Shown in pieces: positions 17,678-25,701 of a DNA stretch of 64,000 nucleotides. Every line of letters begins with the position of its first letter. The first letter of the stretch is position 1. The stretch comes from Ardenticatenaceae bacterium (GTDB lineage Bacteria; Chloroflexota; Anaerolineae; Promineifilales; Promineifilaceae), in assembly GCA_020634215.1 (NCBI GenBank), contig JACKCD010000027.1, forward strand, positions 17,695-81,694, written 5' to 3'. Below the pieces are notes generated by a model. It was not told the DNA's origin, did not search any database, and saw only the letters and a list, made by a program, of their open reading frames with translations. The position numbers and the translations under genes were made by a program.

Positions 17678-17936
17678 GGTACATATCCTTCTTCATTATG
17701 AAGTTTTATGCAGTACCAGCAAATGCGAGGGTGGAGCAATAAAGAAATAATAGCGCCAAGAATAAATCTGCTAGTTGTGGCAATAAAAAACCACGCTGCT
17801 GGGCGTGGTAGAGATGAATCTGTGAATACAGCGGTACTGCAAATGATCCCCCCAAAACCAGCAACCAAAACCGGCATATATAGGTTTGTAAAAAGATGCT
17901 TACAAACGTAACAGCGACGATGTGGACACTATAGCA
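17678..17936 (-). promoter_or_regulatory. Structured leader of the DJ-1-like gene with internal terminator
   Basis: Minus strand: promoter TGCTATAGT (extended -10, 17928-17936), then about 245 bases before the ATG. It contains a small hairpin (TTTGTAA...TTACAAA), an intrinsic terminator at 17784-17809 (ACCACGC...GCGTGGT then TTTTTTATT) and two complementary blocks, GCAGTACC and GGTACTGC (17833-17840 and 17710-17717), that would enclose the terminator. This is the layout of an attenuator or riboswitch, but it matches no class I know. The rest of the gap (17937-18180) shows no further structure. Confidence 0.45.
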
Positions 17937-18180
17937 TAAGACAGATGATTTCGTTCTGTCAGGTTTTCCTAAACTATTTCTTATTCATGCGACAAACCGG
18001 GAAAAGTTGTTCAGACTTGTCTTTTGTCTAGTTTGTTTGTACATCTTGCAGATTTGTGCGGTTTCATGTGATATTTTTGAAAAAGTTGGCGACCTAGTGG
18101 AATCGCATAGAAGTTCAACTAGCAGTATGGTACTATTTAGATGTTGGATAGGGGATTCTGGATGTGGCGAGAGGAAGCTT

Positions 18181-19626
18181 ATGACGAAGAGACTCATAGA
18201 AAAAAGTGAGCTAAAGCGAAAGATCCACAACGCTTTGCGGGCATGGAAAAATGTAGATGGGATAGATGGGGATTTGCTAAGCGATTTGTTGCTGGTGCGA
18301 CAGCGGCGGGATCGAGAGCTGTTGACGACGCTCATTCCAGCGGTGGCTCTTCGGTTAGCGGCCAATGGGGTTTTGCTGGAAGGGTTGGAGCTACTCAAGG
18401 ATCAAAACGAGGAAAATGCGAATATTCTGCGCGATCGTTTTTTAAATGGGCAAAAAACGGAGCAGGTGGCGAACAAGATTGGGTTTAGCACCGACACGGT
18501 GAACCGGAAGCAGCGAGAGGGGCTGGAGATGCTGACGGAACTGGTGTGGCAGATGGAGGAGGATGCACGGGCGCGGCGGGTGGAGCAGATGTTGGAGCAA
18601 TTGCCATTGCCCACTTATTCACGGTTGTTTGGGGTGGCGGAGAAGCTGGCAAAGCTGGCGGAGCAGCTTTTGCAGATGGAGGGCGTGGCGTATATAACGG
18701 CCGTTGAGGGGGTGGGCGGGCTGGGCAAAACGGCGCTGGTGGATGCGGTGATGCGGGAGGTGATACCATCCTTGCGCTACGAGCGCATTTTTTGGGTGAG
18801 TGTGCCGCGCCCGATGCTGCTGGGGCAAAGTTCTATTCCACCCGAGAGAACGTTTGAACAAATTATCCATTCGCTGGCGCAGCAGATATGGCCGGGGCAG
18901 CCGCTGTCGCTTCTTCCATCGGAGCAGCAAGCGCAGGTGGAGATGTTGTTAAAGGAAACGGCTTGTTTGGTTGTTGTTGACAATCTGGAGAAGCCGGCCG
19001 ACGTGGCGTATTTGCTAGAACGGCTGCCACTGATGACACAGCCGAGCCGTTTTTTGCTGACATCGCGGACGAATGTGCAGATGGGACAAACGGCCGTTTA
19101 TCGCCTTCTCCTCAATGAACTTTCCCGCCAGGATGCTGAAGCACTCATGCGCCACCATGCCCGGCAGCAGGGCAACGCCATGCTCGACGAAGCCACTCCC
19201 GAAGACTTTGACGACATCTGTAAGCTTACCGGTGGTAATCCCTTAGCACTCAAGATGGTGGTAGATTTGCTGGATCGATTGCCCCTAGAACAGTTGTTGA
19301 GTGGGTTTTCCACATCCCATGTAGAGCAAATTGACACCCAAGTTTATGATCGCATTTATCAACACGCTTGGCAGACGTTGAGCGAGGAGGCAAAACTCCT
19401 GTTGCAGGCCATGCCACTTATTGCCCAGTCGGGTGCCACGCCCGATTATTTACGCCGCATGACCCAGCTAGATGAGGATGCGTTATGGGCTGCCATTCAA
19501 GAACTGCTAACGCGGTCATTGATTGAAAGCCGTGGGTCGTTGCGTGAGCGACGGTATGGTATCCACCAGTTAACCGATTCGTTCGTGCAACGAAACATTA
19601 TTGGCAGAGGCGGCACAGTGGCATGA
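18181..19626 (+). CDS. STAND NTPase (NB-ARC) with N-terminal sigma4-like HTH
   Basis: 481 residues. Residues 1-130 are helical and include a sigma-70-region-4-like helix-turn-helix (RDRFLNGQKTEQVANKIGF, then STDTVNRK). The NB-ARC domain follows: Walker A VEGVGGLGKTAL, Walker B CLVVVDNLE, sensor SRFLLTSRTN, and GGNPLALKMVVDLL, the GxP motif of STAND ATPases. A winged-helix-like tail ends the protein. STAND proteins are signal-triggered oligomeric switches; most carry their sensor repeats in the same chain. Here the repeats are on the next gene, overlapping by ATGA. Start ATG with GAGAGGAAG upstream; the longer frame from 18007 adds AT-rich non-coding sequence. Confidence 0.85.
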   Translation: MTKRLIEKSELKRKIHNALRAWKNVDGIDGDLLSDLLLVRQRRDRELLTTLIPAVALRLAANGVLLEGLELLKDQNEENANILRDRFLNGQKTEQVANKIGFSTDTVNRKQREGLEMLTELVWQMEEDARARRVEQMLEQLPLPTYSRLFGVAEKLAKLAEQLLQMEGVAYITAVEGVGGLGKTALVDAVMREVIPSLRYERIFWVSVPRPMLLGQSSIPPERTFEQIIHSLAQQIWPGQPLSLLPSEQQAQVEMLLKETACLVVVDNLEKPADVAYLLERLPLMTQPSRFLLTSRTNVQMGQTAVYRLLLNELSRQDAEALMRHHARQQGNAMLDEATPEDFDDICKLTGGNPLALKMVVDLLDRLPLEQLLSGFSTSHVEQIDTQVYDRIYQHAWQTLSEEAKLLLQAMPLIAQSGATPDYLRRMTQLDEDALWAAIQELLTRSLIESRGSLRERRYGIHQLTDSFVQRNIIGRGGTVA

Positions 19627-20816
19627 GTGGTGACAGCCAAAGCGCGAATACGCCATTTCTGAGAATTTTATCCCGTACTCTGACGGGGTGGTTGGCAGAT
19701 ACAGAGGTGTTTAATGACATACTGGTGCAGAAGCTGCTGGCTGAAGCTGAGAATTTATATCAGGTTCTGGATTTTGGGCTGCAGTATGAGTCCACATGGG
19801 AAGTAGCGGCATGGGTGGCGTGTCAGACACGGCTGTTTGCATCGCGGTTAAGCCAACAGGGGGCATGGCTAGGGCTGGTAAGGCGAGCATTAAACTGGTG
19901 CCGAGAAGCAGGGCTATTGCAGTCTGAGTTGCTGCTCGTACAGGGACAGCTACAACGTGATATAGACGAGTTACAAGCCGCGTTTGCTACCTTTGCCAAT
20001 GCGGAACCGCTGGTAACAGCACTAGACGATGTAGGGTTAACAGTACGGTTACTTTATAATCAGGCCGAGACCTATTTTGTAGAAGGACAACCACAAATTG
20101 CAAGCCAATTGTGCCAGCAGGCATTAAAACAGCTAGATGGAGGATTTGATAGACTATATTGGCGGGCAGCTTTGTTGCATATCTTAGGAAATTCAGAGCG
20201 CGATTTGGGCAATTTAGAGAGGGCGCAAGAAATATTGCAAGAGGCTCTCGAACTAGAAAAAGATGCAGAAGATAAATTGCCCTATATTCGTGTACTGAAT
20301 AGCCTTGGGCTAATAAGCGCGTGGTCTAGACGGCTTGATGAGGCTCAAGCTGCCTATGATGCGTGCTTGGTACTGTTGCAAGCAACGCCTTATAACGACG
20401 ACAAGCTGTTGTTGTATAGTAACGCAGGTTCATTGCATGTAAGCCGTCAACAGTGGCAGGCGGCTGAAAACCACTTTCATGCAGCGGTGACGCTGGCGCG
20501 TAGCCAACCTGTTTCCCGCAATAATCAAGCAATCGCTTTTAATAACATGGGATATCTGCTTTTCCGGCAAAATCGCTTGAAGGAGGCCAGATATTTTTTA
20601 GACGAGGCAATCAAGCTGCAGCGGACTTTGCCAAAACCGCTGATGCTGGCGAATTCACTCGGCAATTTAGGCCATGTGCTGATGGCTCAGAGCGAAAAGC
20701 AGTTGGCGCAACAAACGTATGATGAGGCGTTGGCAGCGCTAAAACCTTGGCTCCATATGCCAAGGGCGCGGCAGCTCTGGGAGGAATTTGAAGCTTCCCG
20801 ACAATTGCTTGCCTGA
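19623..20816 (+). CDS. TPR protein, partner of the NB-ARC ATPase
   Basis: 397 residues of helical repeats. At least six TPR-like units are visible from about residue 120, for example LGNSERDLGNLERAQEIL, NSLGLISAWSRRLDEAQ and NNMGYLLFRQNRLKEARY. No catalytic motif and no membrane helix. Its ATG lies in the stop of the NB-ARC gene (ATGA), so both are made together. The natural reading is a STAND sensor array split off onto its own chain. The ligand is unknown. Confidence 0.8.
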   Translation: MSGDSQSANTPFLRILSRTLTGWLADTEVFNDILVQKLLAEAENLYQVLDFGLQYESTWEVAAWVACQTRLFASRLSQQGAWLGLVRRALNWCREAGLLQSELLLVQGQLQRDIDELQAAFATFANAEPLVTALDDVGLTVRLLYNQAETYFVEGQPQIASQLCQQALKQLDGGFDRLYWRAALLHILGNSERDLGNLERAQEILQEALELEKDAEDKLPYIRVLNSLGLISAWSRRLDEAQAAYDACLVLLQATPYNDDKLLLYSNAGSLHVSRQQWQAAENHFHAAVTLARSQPVSRNNQAIAFNNMGYLLFRQNRLKEARYFLDEAIKLQRTLPKPLMLANSLGNLGHVLMAQSEKQLAQQTYDEALAALKPWLHMPRARQLWEEFEASRQLLA

Positions 20817-20821
20817 GCAAG

Positions 20822-20851
20822 AAAAAAGGCCAACCTACGCAGGTTGGCCTT
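20822..20851 (-). terminator. Strong hairpin terminator, mainly for the small peptide gene
   Basis: AAGGCCAACCT / AGGTTGGCCTT with a four-base loop. On the minus strand it runs into TTTTTTC, an excellent intrinsic terminator for the peptide gene; on the plus strand it can also stop the NB-ARC/TPR operon. Confidence 0.85.
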
Positions 20852-20877
20852 AGTCCTTCATTTAGGGTGAAGTTCGG

Positions 20878-21036
20878 CTATTTGCTGCAAAGAGTCCCAG
20901 TATCGCAATCGTTGGGAGTGAAGACAGAGCCGAAGTTGGTGCGCCCAACCGCGACGGGGCTGAGGAACATGGCGAATAAGGACAGAACCGAAATGCTGTA
21001 AACCAGCTTTTGCCAAACAGTTTTAAGAGAATGCAT
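20878..21036 (-). CDS. Small exported peptide (52 aa)
   Basis: 52 residues. A basic start (MHSLKTVWQK), a hydrophobic core (LVYSISVLSLFAMFLSP) ending AVG, then a short polar tail with two cysteines (NDCDTGTLCSK). It looks like a signal peptide plus a mature peptide of about 20-25 residues that could carry a Cys-Cys bridge. Strong support that it is real: GGAGGT nine bases before the ATG, a terminator 27 bases after the stop, and palindromic operator-like sites upstream. It is divergent to an ATPase/winged-helix regulator and sits beside the NB-ARC/TPR pair. No family recognised; signal or toxin are both possible. Confidence 0.65.
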   Translation of the reverse strand: MHSLKTVWQKLVYSISVLSLFAMFLSPVAVGRTNFGSVFTPNDCDTGTLCSK

Positions 21037-21070
21037 CACGTGTTTACCTCCAAAAATAGGTACCGTTGAT

Positions 21071-21123
21071 GCAACGCGTTGCGGCCGGAAGGCCAACTCT
21101 AGAGTTAGAACGGTGATTGTCAA
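21071..21123 (-). promoter_or_regulatory. Peptide-gene promoter region with two perfect palindromes
   Basis: On the minus strand TTGACA (21123-21118) is followed 11 bases later by the 12-bp palindrome AACTCTAGAGTT (21095-21106) over the -10 zone, and then by the 12-bp palindrome GCAACGCGTTGC (21071-21082). Both are candidate operators. No textbook -10 is visible under the first palindrome. Confidence 0.45.
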
Positions 21124-21184
21124 TTTGTTGATCGAAAGCCTTATCTGCAGATGGTTACAGAATAGCAGATGGGTACGGGCAAAG

Positions 21185-21231
21185 CCTGAGGGAGGTCTGA
21201 GGTTTTTCTGAAGTTTCTGATAGGTTTCTGA
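21185..21231 (+). promoter_or_regulatory. Iteron-like direct repeats before the winged-helix regulator
   Basis: Five copies of (T/C)CTGA start at 21185, 21196, 21207, 21216 and 21227, with spacings 11, 11, 9 and 11. Direct repeats about one helical turn apart are the known binding pattern of OmpR/PhoB- and SARP-type winged-helix domains, and the gene just downstream encodes such a domain. Autoregulation is the obvious guess. Confidence 0.5.
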
Positions 21232-21300
21232 GGATTGGCGGGGAGAGGGAGTGAATTTAAGAAGTGCCAGTTGCTGTGCATGGTGGCAGGAGGATGTATC

Positions 21301-22743
21301 ATGGGAGAAACGAGAGGCAGCAGGGGGGAAAACGGCCGTTATCATTCAAATTTTCGTCTAAAAGAACGAGAAATCATTTTGCGCTGGATTCGTGCGGGGG
21401 CAAGCGGGTCAGTGGTGGGGTTGGCTGGGGCAGGCAAGTCGAATTTGATTCGATATTTGTGCCGTCAGCAGGAGATTGAAGACATAGAGGGGCTAGACGG
21501 CCGTTCTGTGGTGCTAGTGCCAGTTGACTTGAATGACGTACCTGATAACCATATTTCAACGCTCTACCGCATAATTTTGCGCTCATTCCACGAAGTACGT
21601 TGGCAGTTTGGAGAGGCGTTGCAAGAAACATTAAGCGAGCGATATCGTCAGCACCGTGCCGTAACAGATCCTTTTGTTTTGCAAAGCGTTCTGCGTGAGA
21701 TGCTCTTACATTTGGATGATCAATATATGCAAGTTGTCCTAGTGCTGGATCGGTTTGATGATTTTTGCAAATTGGCGGAGCAAGCAATGGCAAACACCCT
21801 GAAAGGGTTGCGCGATAGTTTTAAAGAGACGCTTTGTTTTTTAGTGGGGATGCGACAAGAGGCGGCTTATGTTCCGACCAGTGAAAAGTTAGGTGAGCTA
21901 CGCGAGCTGGTGGATGCGCACATTTGCTGGGTTGGCCCCATGTCTGAAGAAGATACACGTTATATGCTTTTACAACAGGCTGAACAGTTGGGGCGTGACA
22001 TAGAAGAAGAGCAGGTGGCTGAATTGTGGCGGTTGACGGGTGGCTTCCCAGCCTTAGTGCGGGTGGCTAGTGATTGGTGGCGACTGGAAGGGTATTTGGA
22101 GAAGATTTCGGCTTGGGAAGATCATTTGTGCCACATGCCTAGTATCCAGCATCGACTTCAGGAGGTTTGGAATGGTATACCACCGGATGAGCAGAACTTG
22201 CTGTTGGAAATTCAGCGCGTTTGGTTGCAAACGGCCGTTATGAATATTAGCCATGAGGAAACTTGTCAAGCATTTGCTCATTTAAAACAGCAGCAACCTT
22301 ACTTGTTTAGAACTTTAGCAACGAAAGGATTATGCACATGCCAGCCAGATCAAACTTGGCATCTTTTTAGCGATCTGTTTGCTGGTTTTGTGGCGGCAAA
22401 TGTTGAACGTGGTTATGAAGAGGTGCGGTTAGATGAGGAAACGTCAGAAATTTATCAAGGCAAACGGCAGTTAAGTGATTTGTCTAATCTTGAACGCTCA
22501 GTCTTAACTTTTTTCTTGGAAAATCCTTGCGTCAAATTGACGAAAGACGAGTTAATTATGAGTGCTTGGCCAAAAGAAGTTGTCGAAGATGAAAGCGTGA
22601 GTGATGAAAGTCTGTACCAAGTTATTTCAGCATTACGGCGTAAAATTGAGCCACTGCGTAGCAAAAAGCCGCGCTATATTGTGACGTGGCACGGTAAGGG
22701 GTATCAATTTTTCCCAAATGGGCAGTCGGATGGTGAAAGTTGA
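21301..22743 (+). CDS. STAND-like ATPase with C-terminal OmpR-type winged helix
   Basis: 480 residues. ATPase domain first (Walker A GLAGAGKSNLIRYL, Walker B QVVLVLDRFDDF, late TGGFPALVRVASDW), a helical middle, then from about residue 390 a Trans_reg_C winged helix (LTFFLENPCVKLTKDELI, SDESLYQVISALRRKIEP, RYIVTWHGKGYQF). The reverse order of SARP/AfsR regulators suggests an ATP-dependent switch controlling DNA binding. ATG at 21301 with AGGAGG seven bases upstream; in-frame starts at 21235 and 21280 lack one. The iterons lie 70-116 bases upstream and the small exported peptide is divergent. Confidence 0.8.
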   Translation: MGETRGSRGENGRYHSNFRLKEREIILRWIRAGASGSVVGLAGAGKSNLIRYLCRQQEIEDIEGLDGRSVVLVPVDLNDVPDNHISTLYRIILRSFHEVRWQFGEALQETLSERYRQHRAVTDPFVLQSVLREMLLHLDDQYMQVVLVLDRFDDFCKLAEQAMANTLKGLRDSFKETLCFLVGMRQEAAYVPTSEKLGELRELVDAHICWVGPMSEEDTRYMLLQQAEQLGRDIEEEQVAELWRLTGGFPALVRVASDWWRLEGYLEKISAWEDHLCHMPSIQHRLQEVWNGIPPDEQNLLLEIQRVWLQTAVMNISHEETCQAFAHLKQQQPYLFRTLATKGLCTCQPDQTWHLFSDLFAGFVAANVERGYEEVRLDEETSEIYQGKRQLSDLSNLERSVLTFFLENPCVKLTKDELIMSAWPKEVVEDESVSDESLYQVISALRRKIEPLRSKKPRYIVTWHGKGYQFFPNGQSDGES

Positions 22744-22767
22744 ACGTGTTTTGCTTTGGCTTATAAT
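22740..22767 (+). promoter_or_regulatory. Promoter for a leaderless mRNA
   Basis: TTGAAC, 16 bases, TATAAT; the ATG of the next gene starts seven bases after the -10. The -35 overlaps the stop of the winged-helix regulator. Confidence 0.6.
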
Positions 22768-22773
22768 TCCGGC

Positions 22774-23241
22774 ATGATGATTCAGGCTGGAGTTTTGCTG
22801 TTGGTGTTGTTGCTTATTTCTGTGGAGATGTGGCAGGATTTGTTGGCGGTGCAAAACGGCCGTTTTCTCACTCCCAGCCAACAACAAATCCTCACCTGGC
22901 AAATTGCCGCCCAATATTTGGGTCTGTTCTTGTTTCTGACGTTTTTGGTGCTGACAACGACGATGCCGTTGGCCGCCTGGTTGCGCTGGCTGATGGTGGG
23001 TGCGGTGGGGTTAACGGCCGTTTATCTCGCCCACAACCTCCTCACCCACCAACTCTATCTTTACCGTCGTCGTCCGCCGCGCCGACAAATGGGGAGAAAA
23101 CGGCCGTTGGAGCCGTTGCCCCGGCGACAAATTTTGCAGGGCGTGGCTGCTGTCAGAAGCGGCCGTTGGTACCTCGTCGCCCTGGTCGTCATGCTCATCT
23201 TCATGCTTTATCAGGAATATCGCTTTTTCACCGGAATTTGA
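22774..23241 (+). CDS. Three-helix membrane protein, unknown function
   Basis: About 155 residues. Helices at about 4-22, 43-85 (two) and 135-152; a basic Arg-rich loop (RRRPPRRQMGRKRP) between the second and third would face the cytoplasm. No family recognised. Four AACGGCCGTT palindromes or near copies (NGR, TAV, RPL and a diverged one) fall within this short gene, an unusual density. Start ATG at 22774 or the adjacent 22777, leaderless. Confidence 0.6.
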   Translation: MMIQAGVLLLVLLLISVEMWQDLLAVQNGRFLTPSQQQILTWQIAAQYLGLFLFLTFLVLTTTMPLAAWLRWLMVGAVGLTAVYLAHNLLTHQLYLYRRRPPRRQMGRKRPLEPLPRRQILQGVAAVRSGRWYLVALVVMLIFMLYQEYRFFTGI

Positions 23242-23243
23242 AT

Positions 23244-23305
23244 TTCACGCAAAGGCGCAAAGATGCAAAGATGAAGCGTTTGACTTTGCGTCTTTGCGTG
23301 ATCCT
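23244..23305. repeat. Octad hairpin repeat (ACGCAAAG family)
   Basis: Three to four 8-base units (ACGCAAAG, GCGCAAAG, ATGCAAAG) face inverted units CTTTGCGT CTTTGCGT across a short centre. It fills the space between convergent genes and touches the pstB stop. Confidence 0.75.
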
Positions 23306-24065
23306 ATCCCTGTCGCCCCGTAATATACGACTCCGTTAGCTCCTGCTTCGGATTCGTAAACAACTCCCCCGTCGGCGCAAACTCCACCAATTCCCCCAGC
23401 CAGAAAAAGCCCGTCCAGTCCGATGCCCGCGCTGCCTGCTGCATATTGTGGGTCACAATCACAATCGTATATTCATCCGAAAGCTCCCGCATCAGCTCCT
23501 CCACCGACAACGTTGCTACCGGGTCAAGGGCCGAACACGGCTCATCCATCAAAATCACCTCTGGCCGCACCGCCACCGCCCGCGCAATGCACAACCGCTG
23601 CTGCTGCCCTGGGTTCAGATCGGTTGCCAAATGATTCAGGCGATCCTTTACCTCGTCCCACAGTGCCGCTTCCTTCAGGCTTGCTTCCACAATGTTGTCC
23701 AGGTCTGTCCCTTTTTGCGCCATGCCCAGCACTCGTGGCCCAAAGGCCACATTATTATAGATACTTTGTGGGAACGGATTCGGCCGTTGGAAAACCATCC
23801 CCACTCGCTGCCGCAGCTCCACCACATCCACATCCGGGTCGTACACATTTTTGCCATTGAGCAGCACCTTGCCTTCCGCACGCGCACTAGCAATTGTGTC
23901 GTTCATCCGGTTTAGCGACCGCAGAAAAGTAGATTTGCCACAGCCAGAAGGGCCAATGAGCGCCGTGATTTGGTGTTCCCGAATGGGCACATTCAGGTTT
24001 TTCAGTGCCTGAAAATTCCCATAATAAAAATTAAAGCCCTCAACATCAATCTTGTTTTTAATCAT
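23304..24065 (-). CDS. pstB: Phosphate ABC transporter ATP-binding protein, degenerate signature
   Basis: 253 residues; energises uptake of inorganic phosphate through PstCA. Walker A GPSGCGKST, Q-loop QRPNPFPQS, Walker B with catalytic Glu in VILMDEPCSALDP, His switch VTHNMQQAA are all normal. The ABC signature reads LNPGQQQ in place of LSGGQQQ. The gene upstream encodes a second PstB with the opposite pattern (good signature, damaged Walker B). The pair would make one intact and one degenerate ATP site. Last gene of the operon, five bases after the other pstB. Confidence 0.92.
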   Translation of the reverse strand: MIKNKIDVEGFNFYYGNFQALKNLNVPIREHQITALIGPSGCGKSTFLRSLNRMNDTIASARAEGKVLLNGKNVYDPDVDVVELRQRVGMVFQRPNPFPQSIYNNVAFGPRVLGMAQKGTDLDNIVEASLKEAALWDEVKDRLNHLATDLNPGQQQRLCIARAVAVRPEVILMDEPCSALDPVATLSVEELMRELSDEYTIVIVTHNMQQAARASDWTGFFWLGELVEFAPTGELFTNPKQELTESYITGRQG

Positions 24066-24070
24066 TGCAC

Positions 24071-24847
24071 TTACCCAAAACGCCCTGTAATGTAATCTTC
24101 CGTCCGTTTATCATGCGGATTCAAGAACAGCTCTTGCTGTGTGCCTACTTCGACCAGTTCCCCATTGAGCATAAACGCAGCGCGGTCGGCTACCCGCGCT
24201 GCCTGCTGCACGCTGTGGGGCACCATGATGATGGTGTAGGTTTGCTTTAGCTCATAAAGTGACCGCTCAACCGTCGCCGTTGAAATGGGGTCAAGCCCGG
24301 ATGTGGGGTTGTCAAGTAAAATCACTTCCGGCTCCAATGCCAGGCTTCGTGCCAGACACAGCCGCTGCTTTTGCCCACCCGACAGGGCAAAGGCAGAACT
24401 ATCGAGCCGATCCTTGACTTCATCCCAAATGGCTGCCTGCTGTAACCCACGCTCCACCCGTTCATCAATAACCGCTTTGTCACGGATACCAGCCATTCGC
24501 AGCCCATAGGTCATGTTGTCATAGATGCTGCCCGGCAGCGGCGTGGGAATGGCAAACACCATGCTCACCCGGCGGCGCAGGTCGGTAATGTCGGTGCGCC
24601 GGCCGAAAACATCTTGCCCATTAAACAAAATCTCCCCTTCCCGCGTGGTGTCATCAATCAAATCAGAAAGTCGGTTCATCAGCCGCATAAGCGTGGTTTT
24701 GCCGCTGCGTGAAGGGCCAAACAGTACAAATAGCTCGTTGGGGCGAATATCCAGGTTGATATTTTTTAACGCCTGGGTGCCATCGCCATAGGTAAAGGTC
24801 GTGTTTTTGACAGAAATCTTTGCAGGTGTCATAGCTTGTTCTTTCAC
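24071..24847 (-). CDS. pstB: Second PstB-type ATP-binding protein with altered Walker A and B
   Basis: About 258 residues. Clearly PstB-like (TYGDGTQALKNIN, PTPLPGSIYDNM, canonical signature LSGGQKQRLCLAR). The Walker A is GPSRSGKT (Arg for the usual Gly) and the residue after the Walker B Asp is Asn (ILLDNPTSGLDP), where catalytic subunits have Glu. So its own hydrolysis centre should be weak. Start uncertain: GTG at 24847 has TAGGAG five bases upstream and is preferred; ATG 24862 and ATG 24832 are alternatives. It follows pstA closely. Confidence 0.88.
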   Translation of the reverse strand: MKEQAMTPAKISVKNTTFTYGDGTQALKNINLDIRPNELFVLFGPSRSGKTTLMRLMNRLSDLIDDTTREGEILFNGQDVFGRRTDITDLRRRVSMVFAIPTPLPGSIYDNMTYGLRMAGIRDKAVIDERVERGLQQAAIWDEVKDRLDSSAFALSGGQKQRLCLARSLALEPEVILLDNPTSGLDPISTATVERSLYELKQTYTIIMVPHSVQQAARVADRAAFMLNGELVEVGTQQELFLNPHDKRTEDYITGRFG

Positions 24848-24855
24848 GGTTTCTC

Positions 24856-25701
24856 CTACCATTCCCGCCGCCGCCGCATGGTGGAGCGGATGAGGGTGGC
24901 AACCAGGGTGAGCGACAGCACAATGAAAAGTAGGATAAGTGCTGTGCCATATTGAATGCCTAAGGGCATACCCGGCACCTGGGTCGCAATGACGTAGAGG
25001 TGGTAGGGTAGGGCCATAGATTGATCGAAGATGGATTTTGGCAGGTTGGGCAGGTAGAAGGCGGCGACGGTGAAGAGAATGGGGGCCGTCTCCCCAGCAG
25101 CACGCCCCAGCCCAAGAATGACGCCGGTGATAATGCCGGGCAGGGCGTGGGGCAAAACCTGGTTGCGGATGGTTTGCCAGCGGGTAGCACCAAGGCTGAG
25201 GCTGACGATGCGGAATTCCTGCGGCACGGACAAAATGGCTTCTTCGGCGGTGCTGATGATGACGGGCAGGGTCATGAGGCCGAGAGTGAGTGACCCTGCA
25301 AGGATGGAGGTGCCGTAGTTGAGGAAGAGAACGAACATCCCCAGCCCAAAAAGGCCGTAGACAATGGAAGGGATGCCGGCCAAGTTGACGATGGCGAGGC
25401 GGATGGCGCGAGTGAGGCGATTGTCACCGGCGTATTCGGCCAGATAGATGGCGGCACCAACACCGAGGGGGATGGCAGCAACGGCCGTTCCCAGGGTCAA
25501 AAAAATCGTTCCCAACAGCGCCGGGAAAATGCCCCCTTCGGTCATGCCGTTGCGCGGTGGCTGCGAGATAAATTCCCAGCTAATGGTGCTAATGCCGTTG
25601 TAAAGCATGTAGAGAATGACGATGAGAATGGGGATGACGACGATGGCAGAAACGGCCGTTATCACCCAAATTGCCAGTTGTTGTGATTGTTGACGTGTCA
25701 T
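24856..25701 (-). CDS. pstA: Phosphate ABC transporter permease PstA
   Basis: 281 residues, six predicted helices. Typical PstA blocks: GGIFPALLGTIFLT, GAAIYLAEYAGDN, AGIPSIVYGLFGLGMFV, the EAA-like coupling loop SLSLGATRWQTI and GRAAGETAPILFT. Forms the membrane channel with PstC. Its ATG overlaps the pstC stop by four bases (ATGA). Confidence 0.95.
   Translation of the reverse strand: MTRQQSQQLAIWVITAVSAIVVIPILIVILYMLYNGISTISWEFISQPPRNGMTEGGIFPALLGTIFLTLGTAVAAIPLGVGAAIYLAEYAGDNRLTRAIRLAIVNLAGIPSIVYGLFGLGMFVLFLNYGTSILAGSLTLGLMTLPVIISTAEEAILSVPQEFRIVSLSLGATRWQTIRNQVLPHALPGIITGVILGLGRAAGETAPILFTVAAFYLPNLPKSIFDQSMALPYHLYVIATQVPGMPLGIQYGTALILLFIVLSLTLVATLIRSTMRRRREW

Noticed and set aside
17632..17877. 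81-codon minus-strand frame in the DJ-1 leader
   Set aside because: It spans the internal terminator hairpin and overlaps the DJ-1 start; no ribosome-binding site and no protein-like conservation signs.
18007..18180. 58-residue N-terminal extension of the NB-ARC protein
   Set aside because: AT-rich sequence without domain features; the ATG at 18181 has GAGAGGAAG at proper spacing.
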